Shown: positions 1 to 13,500 of the stretch, in pieces
Layout of the letters: each line of letters begins with the position of its first letter
Position numbering within the stretch: position 1 is the first letter of the stretch
Assembly: GCA_000708835.1 (NCBI GenBank)
Contig: DF237561.1
Location: forward strand, 8,803-53,071
DNA: 44,269 bases
Reading direction: 5' to 3'
DNA from: Klebsormidium nitens
Taxonomy: Eukaryota; Streptophyta; Klebsormidiophyceae; Klebsormidiales; Klebsormidiaceae
Notes under the pieces: model-generated
What the model was told of the DNA's origin: nothing
Database searches by the model: none
Seen by the model: only the letters and a program-made list of their open reading frames with translations
Made by a program: the position numbers and the translations under genes

Positions 1-1530
1 GGTTTTTAGTGTTAGGCTGGGAGCTTACTTTACCTGGAGCTTACTTTACCTAAATTGAAGAGACATTTACGCAACCCCCGGGGGTTACCGCAGAACTGCC
101 ACATACGCGCTAGATGCGAATCAGAGGTAACTCGAGCGATGTAACTAGCCGCATGCAGCCGGCCTCACTTTTTTCACGCCGGGCCAGGCGCTATCCATGC
201 TGTTCCGGAAGCTTCTCTCAATTCTGTTCAACAACCAGTATTTTAGCAGTAATCTGATGCTGAACCGAGTGTTATGAGTTGAACATACCGTAAATTGAGC
301 CTACTACTGTACTACAATGCCTGTCACTGCAAAATGGTCAGATTATATGCATCATGATGGATATGACAGTGATGACATTGAAAAGAATGAGATATAGTAT
401 AAAGAGCTGAATGATATAGTGAAACTACCTACAGTAGGCACTGCAAATGTCCGCTGATATCAACAGTCTGACTGGGCCGGACATGTCCATTGGGGTCTCT
501 GGAGCTTGCATCCTACTCTGCGACTGAAAGAAAGGGTATTCACTAGGGGGCCAGTGGCAGTAGGGGCCGTCGGCCGGTAGAGGCCACTGCGAGGCACCCG
601 GGCCAGCTTCAAGCAATACCAGCCTAGGCTGTAGCAGCCCGGCCTGGCGTGAAATGGAGTTGGCATCCCTGATACCTACTACCTAGAAACCGGGAGCTGT
701 CGGCATTTTCAGGTACCTTGAATTTCGTTAGAGGAGGGTTGTTTCATACCGGCCTAATTAGTTCGGGCTTGGCCGGAGGAATTTTGGACCGTACGTGACG
801 TATCGCGCTTTCCAGTCAGTGCCTGACACTATACATACCGGATGCCATGATGCGCGGTTAGGGCTGCACACCCTGTTCAAGCACGTCAGTGACTGCCAGT
901 ACTATTTGGAGGAAGTTAACTTGCGATTCCAAAGGTCGGATGGGTTATGCACTTTACCCGCCATCAGGGAAGAATCATTTGGAGAAAGGGCGGCTCTTGT
1001 CGGAGGATCTGCATGCATGACTCAACACCGTACTTATTTGACTACAATGCCTAGTCAATGATGGGGCCACTCACCGGCCGTTCAACGGTTAGCGACGCTC
1101 GACTCTCGAGTGAGGTTCACATTGAATATGCATGTAGGCGGCACATAAATGTCCCCGTCGTATGGTAGCAGTTGACCTACAGTTCCGGCCTTGAAGGGGT
1201 TAAGTGAGTCGGGATATTGTTCAATCTGGAGTCTGGACCGAAGTCAATAAGAACAGTACGGTTAGCAACAATTTTATATCATGCATGCCAGGATCACGAG
1301 GCTGAGGCCCGGGGGAAGAAGTGGTGACCACGGCCCAAAGGTCCGGCCGCGGTTGATCCCGTTTCGTATCTAGTATACCATTGAAATTATAAGGGCCAAG
1401 AACCGTCGGAGCGCTCTTGTGAGATCACAAATGCTTTTGTACCCTGTTTGTACCTTGCATGACTGTTTATGTGTACAAGGATTATTTTGCAACTGCCACT
1501 GCTCAAACGAATTTAAAACGGCGCGCAATT
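1..1530. other. Intergenic region downstream of the DExH helicase
   Basis: No convincing gene is visible. The first ~52 bases resemble the end of the MITE family described at 29025-29168 (GGTTTTTAGTGTTAGG... GAGCTTACTTTACC), with a 16-base stretch repeated in tandem at about 20-52. Bases 67-308 are one arm of a long inverted repeat whose partner is at 31954-32192. A 25-codon ORF at 318-395 is acidic and matches nothing I recognise. The rest is AT/GC-balanced unique-looking DNA that includes the 3' flank of the helicase. Confidence 0.6.
67..308 (+). repeat. Left arm of long inverted repeat
   Basis: This segment is the reverse complement of 31954-32192. Aligned by eye, the two arms differ by about five substitutions and two small indels (4-5 nt) over roughly 230 positions. 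Both arms carry the palindrome AACCCCCGGGGGTT near one end and share TTACGCAA at one boundary and GAGCCTACTA at the other. Outside these limits the flanks do not match, so this is a dispersed element or duplicated segment. It has no coding capacity. It may be a non-autonomous transposon or a solo terminal repeat; the family is not recognised. Confidence 0.85.
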
Positions 1531-4500
1531 TCACATTTCCCCAGAAGCGAACTTTCTGGTGTATTGCCGCCTTGACTCAACCGCGTGCTCGAATGCTCGC
1601 TCAAACGCGCTATTCGGGTCGTCATCGATCCCCTCGTTGAGCTGAACATCCGAAAACCTCGAATCATCGCCAGTGAACCCTTGATTCCTCCCATCGAACG
1701 CCCCAACCCGCCGCGCCCCATCGCTAGCCCGGAACCCGTTTTTGGAAGTCCTTTTGGCGCTGGTCGCCCCTAACCTATCGTCGAACCTCCTACCCTCTGC
1801 TAGCTTTCCGAGTCGCCCAATTTTTCGGGTTTGCATTGATTGCGACGGCCCGACATCCGCGTTCACGAACCAGTCGTCCTCATCGTCCTCGGGCCGATTC
1901 AAATCTCTGCGAACGCCAGGGCCCCCCCTGTCCGCGCCCCTGAAATTAGCCCCCCCTTGCGTTGGGAATCCGGAACCCCGTCCTGAAGTGCTGGGCGCTG
2001 ATGCCTCCGCGTCAGGCTCAACCCAGACAGACCGATGAGCGTCTCCAGTTGCTAACCTCCTCGGGTTAGGCATAACCCGGGGGTACCGCTCCAACGCCAC
2101 TGCCTGCCGAACGCCGGGCGAGATCCCGCTCCTCAGCTCCCTTTGGCGCCCGTTCACGCCGAAAGCTGCGTCACTCTCCCCACGCACGCGCCTATTCACA
2201 CCGTAAGCTGCGTCACTCTCCCCAACCACGCGCCTATTGACACCATAAGCTGCGTCACTCTCCCCAACCACGCGCCTATTCACACCATAAGCTGCATCAC
2301 TCCCCTCACGCACGCGCCGGTTCAAACCGTTCCTCCCGGGCCCCCCTGGTTGCCCAACGGCAGCTAACGGATACCCGCGTAACCGCGCGCGTTCCTCCCC
2401 GACCGACTCCTGCGCGTCGTGGCGCAAAAGCTCGCGCACAGCCGCGACGATCCCTGCGCCCTCGGTGTGAATATCCAACGTCGGGTCGTCGATCTTCCGC
2501 TGGAGCAGCCGGTCTAGTTCTCCGCGCAGCTGCCCAACTAGGGACGCGGTTTTCGGGGTCGCGTTGAAGTTAAGGTAACCGTTCAGCATTGAGAAACCCT
2601 CTTTCTCTGGAACGAGGTGCCCCCCAAACATAAGAAGCGCGTAGTCGGTGACAGCGGTGGAGTCTCTGACGAGAATGTTGGTGGCACCCGTGCGGAGCTT
2701 CTCGTTGTAGATCAACCAGCCTTCCGGAAATGAGTTGACCCCGTGATTAACGGACGCCGGGTGAACCGCCACCTGGGATGATCGGGATAGAAGACGGGTT
2801 AGAAGAAGGTTAAAAGCAGGTTTGAGTTAAGCAAAATCCAGAATAGTTCGGACCCACAAATCCTCCCAGGAAGTTGACCTTGTGGGTAAGGGACGCCGGG
2901 TGAACGGCTACCTGACAAAATTCGGGTTAGGAGAGGTGTAAAAAACTTCTGAAACGCCACGGTCCTGACAGGGAGTTGGCCCCGTGACAATCGAACGCGG
3001 GATGAACGGTCACTTGGCAGACAGAGATCAAGACTTCATCTGAAGGAGGGTTGAAGCTACTGAACGATAGCTGCTATGCGTTGTAAGACATAAATGCGAG
3101 AGGGAAGTTGCAGTTTGCCCTTTTCCTTCCGAAACCTTTCCTTCAGCAACGGGAGCGTTTTAACAATAGGACAATCCTCGCGTCGTACACCCGAGCAGTC
3201 TAAGTGCATCCTCCAAGAAAAGCGCCAAACCGATACAACCTCGAAGCTCCACCACACTTTCAGATCCAGTGGACAGAAAGCCCTCCAGCTTCAAATTAAT
3301 GCAACCGAAGCATTCTCAGTGAGGAGCGGTCGAATACGCAATTAAAATCCAGCAAGCTTCTCCAATAGATGAGCTTAGCCACTCAATTTGATTTCGTTGC
3401 AGTCCTTTCAGACGACTCCCCCTCACAGCCATAGTCATTGCAGCATATTGCTCAGCTCCTCAATACGCTCTTCAACAACGGGGACAAAATTAACGCGTCA
3501 CGTTTGGAAACGGTTCTCACCCGCCCGTCTTCTTTAGTATGCAGCGTGACCCGTTTCCCCTTCGGCCGGCAAACCACAACGGACGGAAACAGCCCCGCAC
3601 ACAGAACCGCCCGGACAACTTCCATGTCATTTCCATACTCGTTGTAGTCCATGATCGTCGAGCCCTTCTCGACGAAGCCGATGCCCTCTAGCAAATCTAG
3701 GAACTGCATGCGCATGTTGTGGATCATCTGCAAGAAAGAGAGTTGGGTAACTGAGTACATGCGTATTTGATGCTTGTGATCTGCAAAATAGCGAAGCAAT
3801 CTGATCGGGTCTGGGGTGCTGTAGTCCTTCATTGGATTTGCCCTCTAGCAAATCTAGGTTCCCATCCGCATATTGTGGATCATCTGCAAAAGCGAGCGAT
3901 GGGTATTTGAGTCTTTTAAAGTTTGTGGATCATCTGAAAAGCAGGGACAAGGAAGCAAAGCATTCTGACTGGGTCTGGGGTTTTGTAATCCTTGATTGAA
4001 TATGGTGCGCTTTCTTACCATGCAACCGCGCTTCTTCTAACGAGCACGAAGAAAGACCAAAGAAAAGCGCTATCCTAACATCCTTCTCTGATTGTGACAG
4101 CGTTGTCAGGACTCGAAACAAACAGCTCACTCGACAAGACTTCTTAACCAGTCTGACTTTGTTTTCTAGAGTTTGGTAAGCTCGGAACGACCGCCGCCGC
4201 TTACGTGGAGCGTGGAAGTCGACAGGAAATTCTCCCAGCACCAGTCGCGCTCGCGCTTCTCCCGGTACGCCGCCCGCCAGCCGTCATATGCGCGGAGCAG
4301 CGCAATGTGGTCGCTACGGTCCCGCCCGGCAAAGCTTTGCTTCACTGCAAACAAGAAGGAGATGCAGGGTGAGATACTCCCAAATCTCGGAATGCTTTTT
4401 TCTTCCATTTTGGCGACATGGTCGCTCTCGGCAAGGCTCTGCTTTGCTGCGGACGCTTTTGCTGATTCGTGAAAGCGAGTAACATGCGGAAAGAATCTGA

Positions 4501-7500
4501 TCCGAGTCCTTTCGAGTCCGTTCTCCCTTCCACTATCTTGTCCTACTATTGAACAACTTTCGAGGGGGAAAAGGAGATACATACGTGGGCAATCCTGCCA
4601 AAGACTGCTTCCAACCGATGTGCGGAAGTAATACAGCGCCAAGTCTTCCAGATTTCCAAGAATTAGCCCAAGCTACTTTTTTGGTTCTCACCTTTATTTC
4701 AAGCAAACATCGAGGAAAAGTACCCTAACGTACGTGAAACCGTGTAAATCGGCTTACTACAACCACAAGAAGGGACAAAAACTCGCAACTTGCTCACCTC
4801 TGTCTGCTTCGTCCCGTCGGTCCATCGGCAAAACGAAGGGATCCCTGTGCGCCAGCCCCGCTGCGATCGTTAGCGCGGGTCCCAGGCAGTTGAAAATTGC
4901 GCCCATCAGAAGCATTTTCCCGACCTTGGGCTCCACGGGAAGGGCCGACAAGTGAGAACCTGAAAAGAAGATGAGGTCAGAATACTCATGGAACTCGAGA
5001 AAGATTTTAATAAGCCGAGATGACACTAAGGTAAACGCACTGGGACGGTTAGGGTTAGTTTGGTGGTTAGGGTGGGTATGGCTGCGGAGCAGGTATCTTT
5101 CTGGGTTAGGGTTTTCAGTGTTGGTCAGAGCTTATTGTTATCTTGGCCTATTTGAGAAATATAGAATACTCCTTCTAGTCAAAAGGTTGATGTCCTTCGG
5201 TCGTCCGCTTTGGTTGACAGTCAGCCCTTTATACTCAATATGGATTCGAAGAGCATGGCAAAGTATGACAGAGCGCGGATGAGCTTTTTTCCAGGATTTC
5301 AGAACGGGACGTCAAAAATTGCAAAACAAGTCGGGAACGAAGGCAGCACAACACAGGACGGGGCATTCAGTGGCGCCATAGCTGTCATGAGGTTCGCAAC
5401 GGGCGATCAGAAAACAAAGCAAGTTGTTAGATGGACCAGCAGATAGCACGAGACGGAACGTAGGAGCCAGAATTCAACGTCCGGGGTGTCAGGAATCAAG
5501 ACATAGACTTGCGCCAACACAAAGAGGGAACGAAAAGAAAAGAGGCAGCTCAATCCTCGTACTGGCGTATGAGGCAATCTCATCAAAGTGAGGTTTGGCT
5601 ACGCAAGAGGCTCTGCTGACAGGATTCCACTTTCATCATACGGACGAAGCCCGCTCACCGAGTGACGTCAGGTTCTCGTCAGCGTCGAGCGCCCCAATCG
5701 TCTCCAGCAGCTCGATCGCGTTCTGCACGGCCTGCGGGTCCGGCGGCTGCAGCGCGTTTTGGAGGAACGGCTTGATCTTGCCCAATCCCAAAGTCTTGAT
5801 CTGGAGGCACAGCTCTTGGAGGGGGGTGCGCAGCAACTCGGGTAACTGCAGGGAATATGAGTGCGTGGGTTATGAATGTCATTTTAGTGGGCCTAGAAAG
5901 CTCTCAATTGAAGCTAGACGTAAAGAGCAGATGTGGAGGAGGGTGCGCAGCAACTCGGGCAACTGCAGGGAATTGGAGTGCGTGGATTATGAAGGGTCAT
6001 TTTACTGGCAAACCAGACTTTTACGGTTGTGAGCCTAGAAAGCTCTCAATTTAAGCTAGACGTAAAGAGCAGATGTGGAGGGGGGTGCGCAGCAACTCAG
6101 GCAACTGCAGGATGGGGACGCCCGGTTTACCAAAGGCCATGTCATGGCGAACCAGAGTTTCGCAGTGTGGGCCTGGAAAAGCTCTTACGTTACGCTAGAC
6201 GTAACGAGCAAATATGGAGGGGGGTGCGCAGCAAGTCAGGGAACCGCAGATCGAGAAGCGCAAATCCACTTTAAGCGGAACACAGCGGGGGGAAAAGCGA
6301 TTCAAGCTGAGCAGAAGGAGAGCAGGGTTTGAAGGCGCAGTCGTTGAAGAAGCGACGTGACGTCAGCATGACGTCAGCGTGAGGCGTGAGCTTGCCTGGT
6401 TGGCCGACAGGCTGCTCTGAAGCGTCTCCTTTCACAAATATGTCGCTCAAAGTAAGAGCAACGTTATGTGCGCATGACATCGGCGTGAGCTCACCTGGTA
6501 GGCAGGCAGGCTGTCGTGGAGCCTTTTGGGGTAGAGGTGGAAAGCTTGGCCTTCCTGCACGCGCCCCGCGCGCCCTTTACGCTGGTGCGCGGACGCACGT
6601 GAGATCCACGACGGCAGCAAGCACGCCAGCTGGTTCAGGGCGTCGTAGCTTGTCTCCTTGGCCTGTGGGAATTCGGTGTTCTACAGTCAACCTTAAGGAT
6701 CCCAGAGGATCTAAAAGAATGTTCTGCTTCCCAAAGTAGGTGCTTTTAAAAGCCACGTGGGCAGCAAGCACGCCAGCTGATTCAGGGCGTCGTAGCTCGT
6801 CCCCTTGGCCTATAGCAATCCAATAACACTATTCTTGAACTTTTGTGGTTATTGAGATGCCCCTCTTTCCTCAGACACGAAGCATTTCGGGTCAGCGGCA
6901 GCAGGCACGCCGGACGATTCAAAACGTCGTCGGTTTTTGTCTTGGCTCGAGAAGATGCACAGTCCTGAGTTTGTTCTGTTTCGGTCGTGGAAAAGCAACC
7001 GGCGCAGGATTGCTCACGACGATGTTGACAATGTCAGTGACAGCGGCAGCAAGTTCATGACCGCTACAAGGCTCCAAGGACCTGGTATTCGAGTGTACTG
7101 AGGAGGATTTCAAATCAGCAATGTGAAACCCTTGAAACCCTTGAAAACCGAAGACGACTCAGGAACTACGCAGGACTCATGCACCAGCTTCACTGCTCTG
7201 GGGAAGAGAGAGCAGTTTTCCTTCATCGATACGCAGCAGTAATGAGTTGGAGCGGCTCAAGCCTTCCTCTCCTTTTTCACGAGCTGCGACAAGAGAGGCA
7301 GCACCGAACGATGACATCAATAAGCCTCACCTTCCCGCAGTCAACGACGTAGACGACGTCATCAATGGTGATGGAGGTTTCGGCAATGTTCGTAGCCAGG
7401 ACGATCTTGCGCACACCGGGCGGCGGGCGGTTGAATATCTCTTTCTGCATGAGAACACGGCATTACGTCAGCGTGACACGTCATCAAACTGATAGAGGGC

Positions 7501-10500
7501 ACGGCGGATCCTTACTGAGAACGCAAGATACCTGCATAAACGTCGAGGTGGATTGCAAACCTGTTGAGCGGTCTATCTTTGAATCAAATCGGAGATGCAG
7601 CAATCAAGTCAGCTCACAAGCAGCTAAACTGCCCATGTTCAGATGTTAGACGCTTGTGTTCCGTTAAGGATAAGGGCTCCCTCAATTGGTCCAACCGAAC
7701 CACCTGAAACCAGTATGAATTTGTGCAAAAGAGGACCCACCCGTTTCGCTTCATTCAATCAAAATATGCCGTCAAATGCTATCATTGCGATGAACAGCGT
7801 CTCCGTAATCAAGACAGAAACAGGGAGCCAAATGCTTACCGTTTGGACAACAGCGTTCCAAGAAAGGCAAGAGTTATTCAAGAACCCCACTAGCAATCGC
7901 ACACGAGGATTTATAAGCAACGAACCGGTTATCGGACGGAAACCCGCACCTGATTAACCGTTGGCAGGGACGAATGCAGCGGCAGCACCTTAACCCGCTG
8001 CGGGTTACCCATAACCGGGTGCCGTTTCAGGGCAGCATCTAAAGTGGAGATCTCATCCCAGCCGGTCAGGAAAACTAGGACGGCGCCGTTTCTTTGGACC
8101 TCCGACTCTTGCGTGCATAGATGCGCGAGCAGCGACTCTAGCAAGCGGTAGTTGAGCGGCCCGTCGGGGTCCCAGGCGTCCAACGAGCGGCGGACACGTG
8201 GCGAAAGGTGGCGGTATTCGGGGTCGTTTTCGACGTCATTAGCCTGCGGCGAAAGGCCAAGAACTCTAGCATTTGGACCAGCGGTAAGCTTTGACTCTAT
8301 TCCAGGTGTTGGTTTCGCGCGTGGAGTCTGCGTGAAGATCGACGCAACAATGAAAGAGCTGCTCTTTTGGATTCAGCGAAGCCTAGAGCGCAAGGTACGG
8401 AGATGGTAAATGCGTCAAGGGATGAAATGGCAGTAGTTGAGAAGAACAGCACCAACAGAGTAAAAGGCAGTCGACTTCTGAAGTCGATTCTGCGGCGTGG
8501 TTAGCCTGCGTGAAGGAGTCTTTCAGCGACACTCTCTCGAATACAAACCTCTAGGTCGTATAGATGAATGGTGTGCAGATGAAGGGTTTCGCTGCCAATG
8601 CGTGCTTGTGAAAGAAGCCCGTAAACAAATCAAGTGCTTGGACCAACTCCAATAAAAGGCAACCCAAATGCTGCTCGCGTCTACCCGCCGCAGCCGGGTC
8701 CTTAGCAGCGTCGCTCGACCAAATTACTCGGTCCCCTCTTCCCGTGATATCGACCTTTGACTGCTCATCTTTAAGCCTAATTCCCCATCATTAGCAAAGG
8801 CGGATCAAATGATCCAATCGGGTCCATAAACACCCGAAGTCCTTCCCTCTTACTCTGCTGGAATTGTATAGCCTTTCAATCCCCGCTCGACCTTTTCCGT
8901 CTCTGTTCCTTCCCTGAAACTCTGGATCAGCCAACCACATTCACGTCGAATCGGGCGTTGCCAAAACAGAAGGAAACACCAAGCACTAGAGCGGCGAAAG
9001 CACCTACCTCCCAACCCGCTGAGATCGCGTTCTTGGCTGGCCCGCTCGCACCTTTCCTCCGCTCATCCTCTCCGTAGATCACGTGCCCCGTCATCTCCAA
9101 AACGTCCTCCAGAAATTGCTGCTTCACGGGGTAGGTAAAGCCCGGGATATGGGCCATCGGCGCCCCCCCGAAATAGTCCGAAAAGAGCTCCGCATTTATC
9201 GTCGCAGACATTAGGACGAGTCGCAGATCCGGACGCTTCGGGAGAATGTCGCGCAGAATGACGATGAGAAAGTCCTCGTTCATGCCGCGCTCGTGGATCT
9301 CGTCGACGATCACGTGGCTCACGCCGGTCAGCATGGGGTCCGCCACCTGGCAGTTCGAGAGGGCGACACAAAAAATGAGGCCACGGAACTCAAAACTTGC
9401 CTTGAAATGACACCAGGATATAGTTTCTGCTTGGCACTCTGCTCGAATCAACTTCGTTCGCAAACGCTCACCAGCACTCGCCGGTGTCGTCGTTGTCGGT
9501 TCACCAACGTTCACCAACTGTCTTCTAATATACGTGGCCATAGATCATGAACGAGCAACTTCCAAGCAGGAAAGACGGGCTCAGTGTCAACTTTCAGAGA
9601 ATGAGATGTCAATGCAAGCCGCCATCTATTGGAGTCGTCACCAAGTCTGCCTGATATACTGTCCCCTTATTCTCGGGGCCCACTCCGCTGGGATTGTGTA
9701 CTGTTTCAGGCACGCGCTAGGCAAACACTGTGCTTAAGCAGTCCTTTCTCGTTTGGCTAATAACAGGAAGATTCGACTACTGCTTCTAGCTTGGCAAAAG
9801 CCCGAGAGGAGGGCCTTAGGCGGTCGCTCCTAGCTTTGGCGAAGAAGCAAGACCGTAGCTTAAGCAGCCGCTTCTAGAGTGTCAAAAGAACTAGAGCGAG
9901 GAGAGGAGGGGCGCACCAGCTTCCGCAGCAGGACGCCGGTGGTACAGAACATGAGCCGCGTGTTGGACGTCCGTTTGGACTCCAGCCGGACCTGGTACCC
10001 AACCTGCGGACGGCAAACGAAAGCACGTTCGATCACGGACCAAACGCTTCCAGGAGACTGAGGCTTCATTATTCCATCAAGTTGCTCAGGGTAACATGGA
10101 GGAACAATGGGGATGAGTGGGTGACCGTTGGAAAGTCCATGAAGATGGCAGGTTATGCGGTGCATTTGAAGTTCCGGGCCAAGCAGTTGGACGTCCAATT
10201 GAACTACAACCGGACCTGGTACCCGACCTGCGGACAAGAAGGGCCGTCTGCTCTGAGAACAGAAAGATCCACGTGCCATTGCCAATAATCGGGATCGCAG
10301 ACCGCTGGATGACACCCCAGAAAATTTCAGATGTAGAGAGTCATCCGCACAGGTTTAGGTCCGAGAAAAGGTCGACAAGATTTGTTTTTGAGAACGTCGC
10401 AAGAGCCTCGCTATAGGTTATGCATCGCGTTTGCAAAGATTCCTCATGAAAGGGCACCATCCAAAATCTGCAAACCATAGTCTGTTTGAGAAGCAGATAT

Positions 10501-13500
10501 GCATTTGCCCATTACATGAACCTCTTTGGCACAGTCCGTTGCTCCTCATTTCTGTCAAACAGCGAATCTCAGAAGGACGCCAGGTCGCGCAAGAGCGCTT
10601 CTTTTCTGCGCGACTCTGACACAATAGCCGGTCAATCCTATCAAACTGCCTCTCGAGAGTCCGAGTTCGCCTACGGAGAACCAACAATGGAAAACTGGGG
10701 TGCGCCCAGGTAAAACGCCTACGAGGGTACTAACTCGCGCAGACCCACGGGAAAGTGGGTTGCTTGGCTTACCGTGTCCCCAATCTCCTCCCCTCGCTCT
10801 GCCGCAACTCGCGATGCTACCGAGATGGCGGAGATTCGACGCGGCTGCGTACAGATAATGTTTACATCTGCCCCGCGGCCCGCCTCAATCTCGGACTCGA
10901 GCACGAACTGCGGGAGTTGCGTAGTTTTTCCGCAGCCGGTCTCACCGGAAACGACCTGCAAAGGGAAGACGGGTGTCAGCACATAAACATAGCTTTCAAA
11001 TGAGCCGCTAGGGACAGGCAAGTCTTTGGAGCTGAAAGACCTTTGATTCACTCAACGAGTTACGGCTCGCTTATGTTGCTTAAGGAACAAGCATGTTGCA
11101 TGACAAAGGAGTACTGCACTTGTGGTGCCTAAGAGTTACATTCTCCACAAAAGCCTTCATTTCGTCTGCCCTTATATCAATGTTTTGTCTGCTTCCTCAT
11201 CTTCCGAGCTTTCATCTCGTTTCCTTCATTTCGTTTCGCTTCGCCCGGGCACTTGCTCCCGCAACTTTCCTAAGAGGCTCAGGCAGCAATCTCACGATGC
11301 TAGTACCAATAGAGGAAAGGAGACCTCAAGACCGGAACACCGTTCCTCGTCCTTCAAGCCGGGATCGCCAGCGGACCGAAACTCACCATGACCTGATTTC
11401 TTGCAATTGCGTCCAGCAGCTCCTCCCTTCTCTGGTAAGCCGGCAACCGCGCCCGCAGACTCAGCATAGCCTGGACCTTCTCAGTAGCCTGGAGCAACGT
11501 CAATCATATAAGATCAGCCAAAGTATATAAGAGCGAGTTAAACGTAGATAGTCCCGATTCTCGTGTTGAGTATCGGAAAGAGGCAATGACACATGTCGAA
11601 GAGATTCGCGGAAGGTTTCACGAAGGGTCTTCCACGGTTTGCTTTCAGAAGTACTTTCGACAGCAACTGAGGACGAAGGGGTAAAATGGCTGTATATGCA
11701 CCCAAGCTTTGACTTTGCATAGCCTCGAAACAGGGTGTCCCCTGACCGGTGCAGGTTTGGAACCATAGTTGCCAGAAGCTCAAAAAAGAAACGAAGCGGG
11801 GTAAAAGTGGTGCTACCATTCGCTTTGCTGGCAGCAACGAACCCTGCTTTTGCTTTCTATCATAGAACTAATGCTCTGGCCAATCGATCTTTCACGAGCC
11901 CCGGAGCCTGAAGAGCGAAGCCTTCAAACCCCAAAAAGCCTGACCCGCAAACCGAGGACTACAAAACGATTGGACGCCTCACACTCGAAATCCTAAACCT
12001 CAAACCCCGAACCCGAAACCCAAAGTCCAGAACCGGAACCCAGAACCCGAGACCCGGGACCCAGGACCGTGAACCCTGAACCCTGAACCCTCAACCCAAC
12101 TCAATCCGCACCTGCTGTCGAAGCTGCCGTTCCTGTAGCCTCGCGCTCAACCGCGCCTTTCGCTGCGGATCCCGATCCTTTCTCTTCACAAACGCCGCGT
12201 AATCAAACTTTTGGGGGCCGGACGTGGAAGCCTCCGCCTCGCTGTCGCTGATGTCATTCTCCCCGTCGCTGACGTCATCGTCTTCGGTGCCTGAGTCACT
12301 CTGAGAGGCAGCGAGCGCCTCCAGGTGCATCTGGACGCGTTGTTGGACGTCATGGGGCAAGTTAACCTGCAGTCAGGTTAAGAGATAACTTTGCAAAGTG
12401 AACCCGTCTTGTGCGGAGATGGGGGGTAGAAAAGTGCCTTCGAAGGCTTTCCTTTTGAGGCTGTGAAGGAAGTTGTCAAGCGAAATAAAAGGGGGTCGAT
12501 GCGGAGAAAAGCCTCGTACAAAAGAAGAGTATCAAATGCAGACGAGGTGATTAAGGGTGTAATCTGAGAGCTGGAGCTGAGTTCACCAACGCGGGACAGT
12601 CAATCGGAAATTAAAAGCAGAGGGTACCGCTTGAGTTCAGCGATGCTCTACGTAAACTCTTATGTCCCGACAAAGCCCCGGGACATTTGAATTGTGCAGC
12701 TCGACGGCCAACTTTTATTACATGCCTGGATGCTTTGCCTTTGAAAGCAACTCGCAGACGGGACAATTGCCGCAGACTGGGCGTTCGTTCAGATTTAAGA
12801 GCGTGCCTTGGTCTAATCAATCTTGTAAGAGAGATAAGCCATCCCCAGCCGCTTGCTCATTGAAGCGCCCATTCCAGGATTGAAGTCTCTCTCCGGAATC
12901 CGGAGTAAAATTCTAGACCGAAAAGGCACGGTCACCAATTCGAGATGGTCGCAGCTCGTGAGAGAAATGAAGCCGAGGGACGTACAGAGAGGAAAGCAAA
13001 CCACGACAGGATTCCATGCGAAGAGCACCAACGCACACAAAACAAACAAACGATCGGACTGGGAGGTGCGCTCGAGAGAACCGTCAAAGCTGTTTGAAAA
13101 AAAGCGAGAAAAGACAGGGGGTGTTCGACGGCAAAGCCAGACATGTTCAGTGGAAAGAAAATATCGACTTACGTCCGACTTGCGCTGTCCGTACTTTGGG
13201 TCGCAGTCTGCCCTGTAGTTTGGCAGCGGCACTTTGCTGACCACCAGGATCTTCCGCTTCTTGTCGCCGTATGCTTGGCTGCAACAGACGCAATGAGAAA
13301 CGCGTTTTTCACAACAAAGTGCGTACTTTTCACCACGTTTCAGCTTTTCGTAGAACCAGATCACGTTCAAGACCCGCTTTTGCATTCTCTGCAGTCAAAG
13401 TGACCTCGAACACTTACGTTTGAAACGTTTCGGAGAAGCCGCGTTCAGGAACTATGACTCACAAGTAAAGCGCCTTGTTTGTGGATTTGAGCCTCAGGGT

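Noticed and set aside
1742-2367. Plus-strand ORFs over the helicase tail
   Set aside because: Shadows of the minus-strand last exon; their repeats only mirror the 42-bp coding repeat.
2868-6933. Ghost copies in the helicase gene as alternative cassette exons
   Set aside because: None has both an intact reading frame and a usable downstream donor that I could find; they are better explained as partial tandem duplicates.
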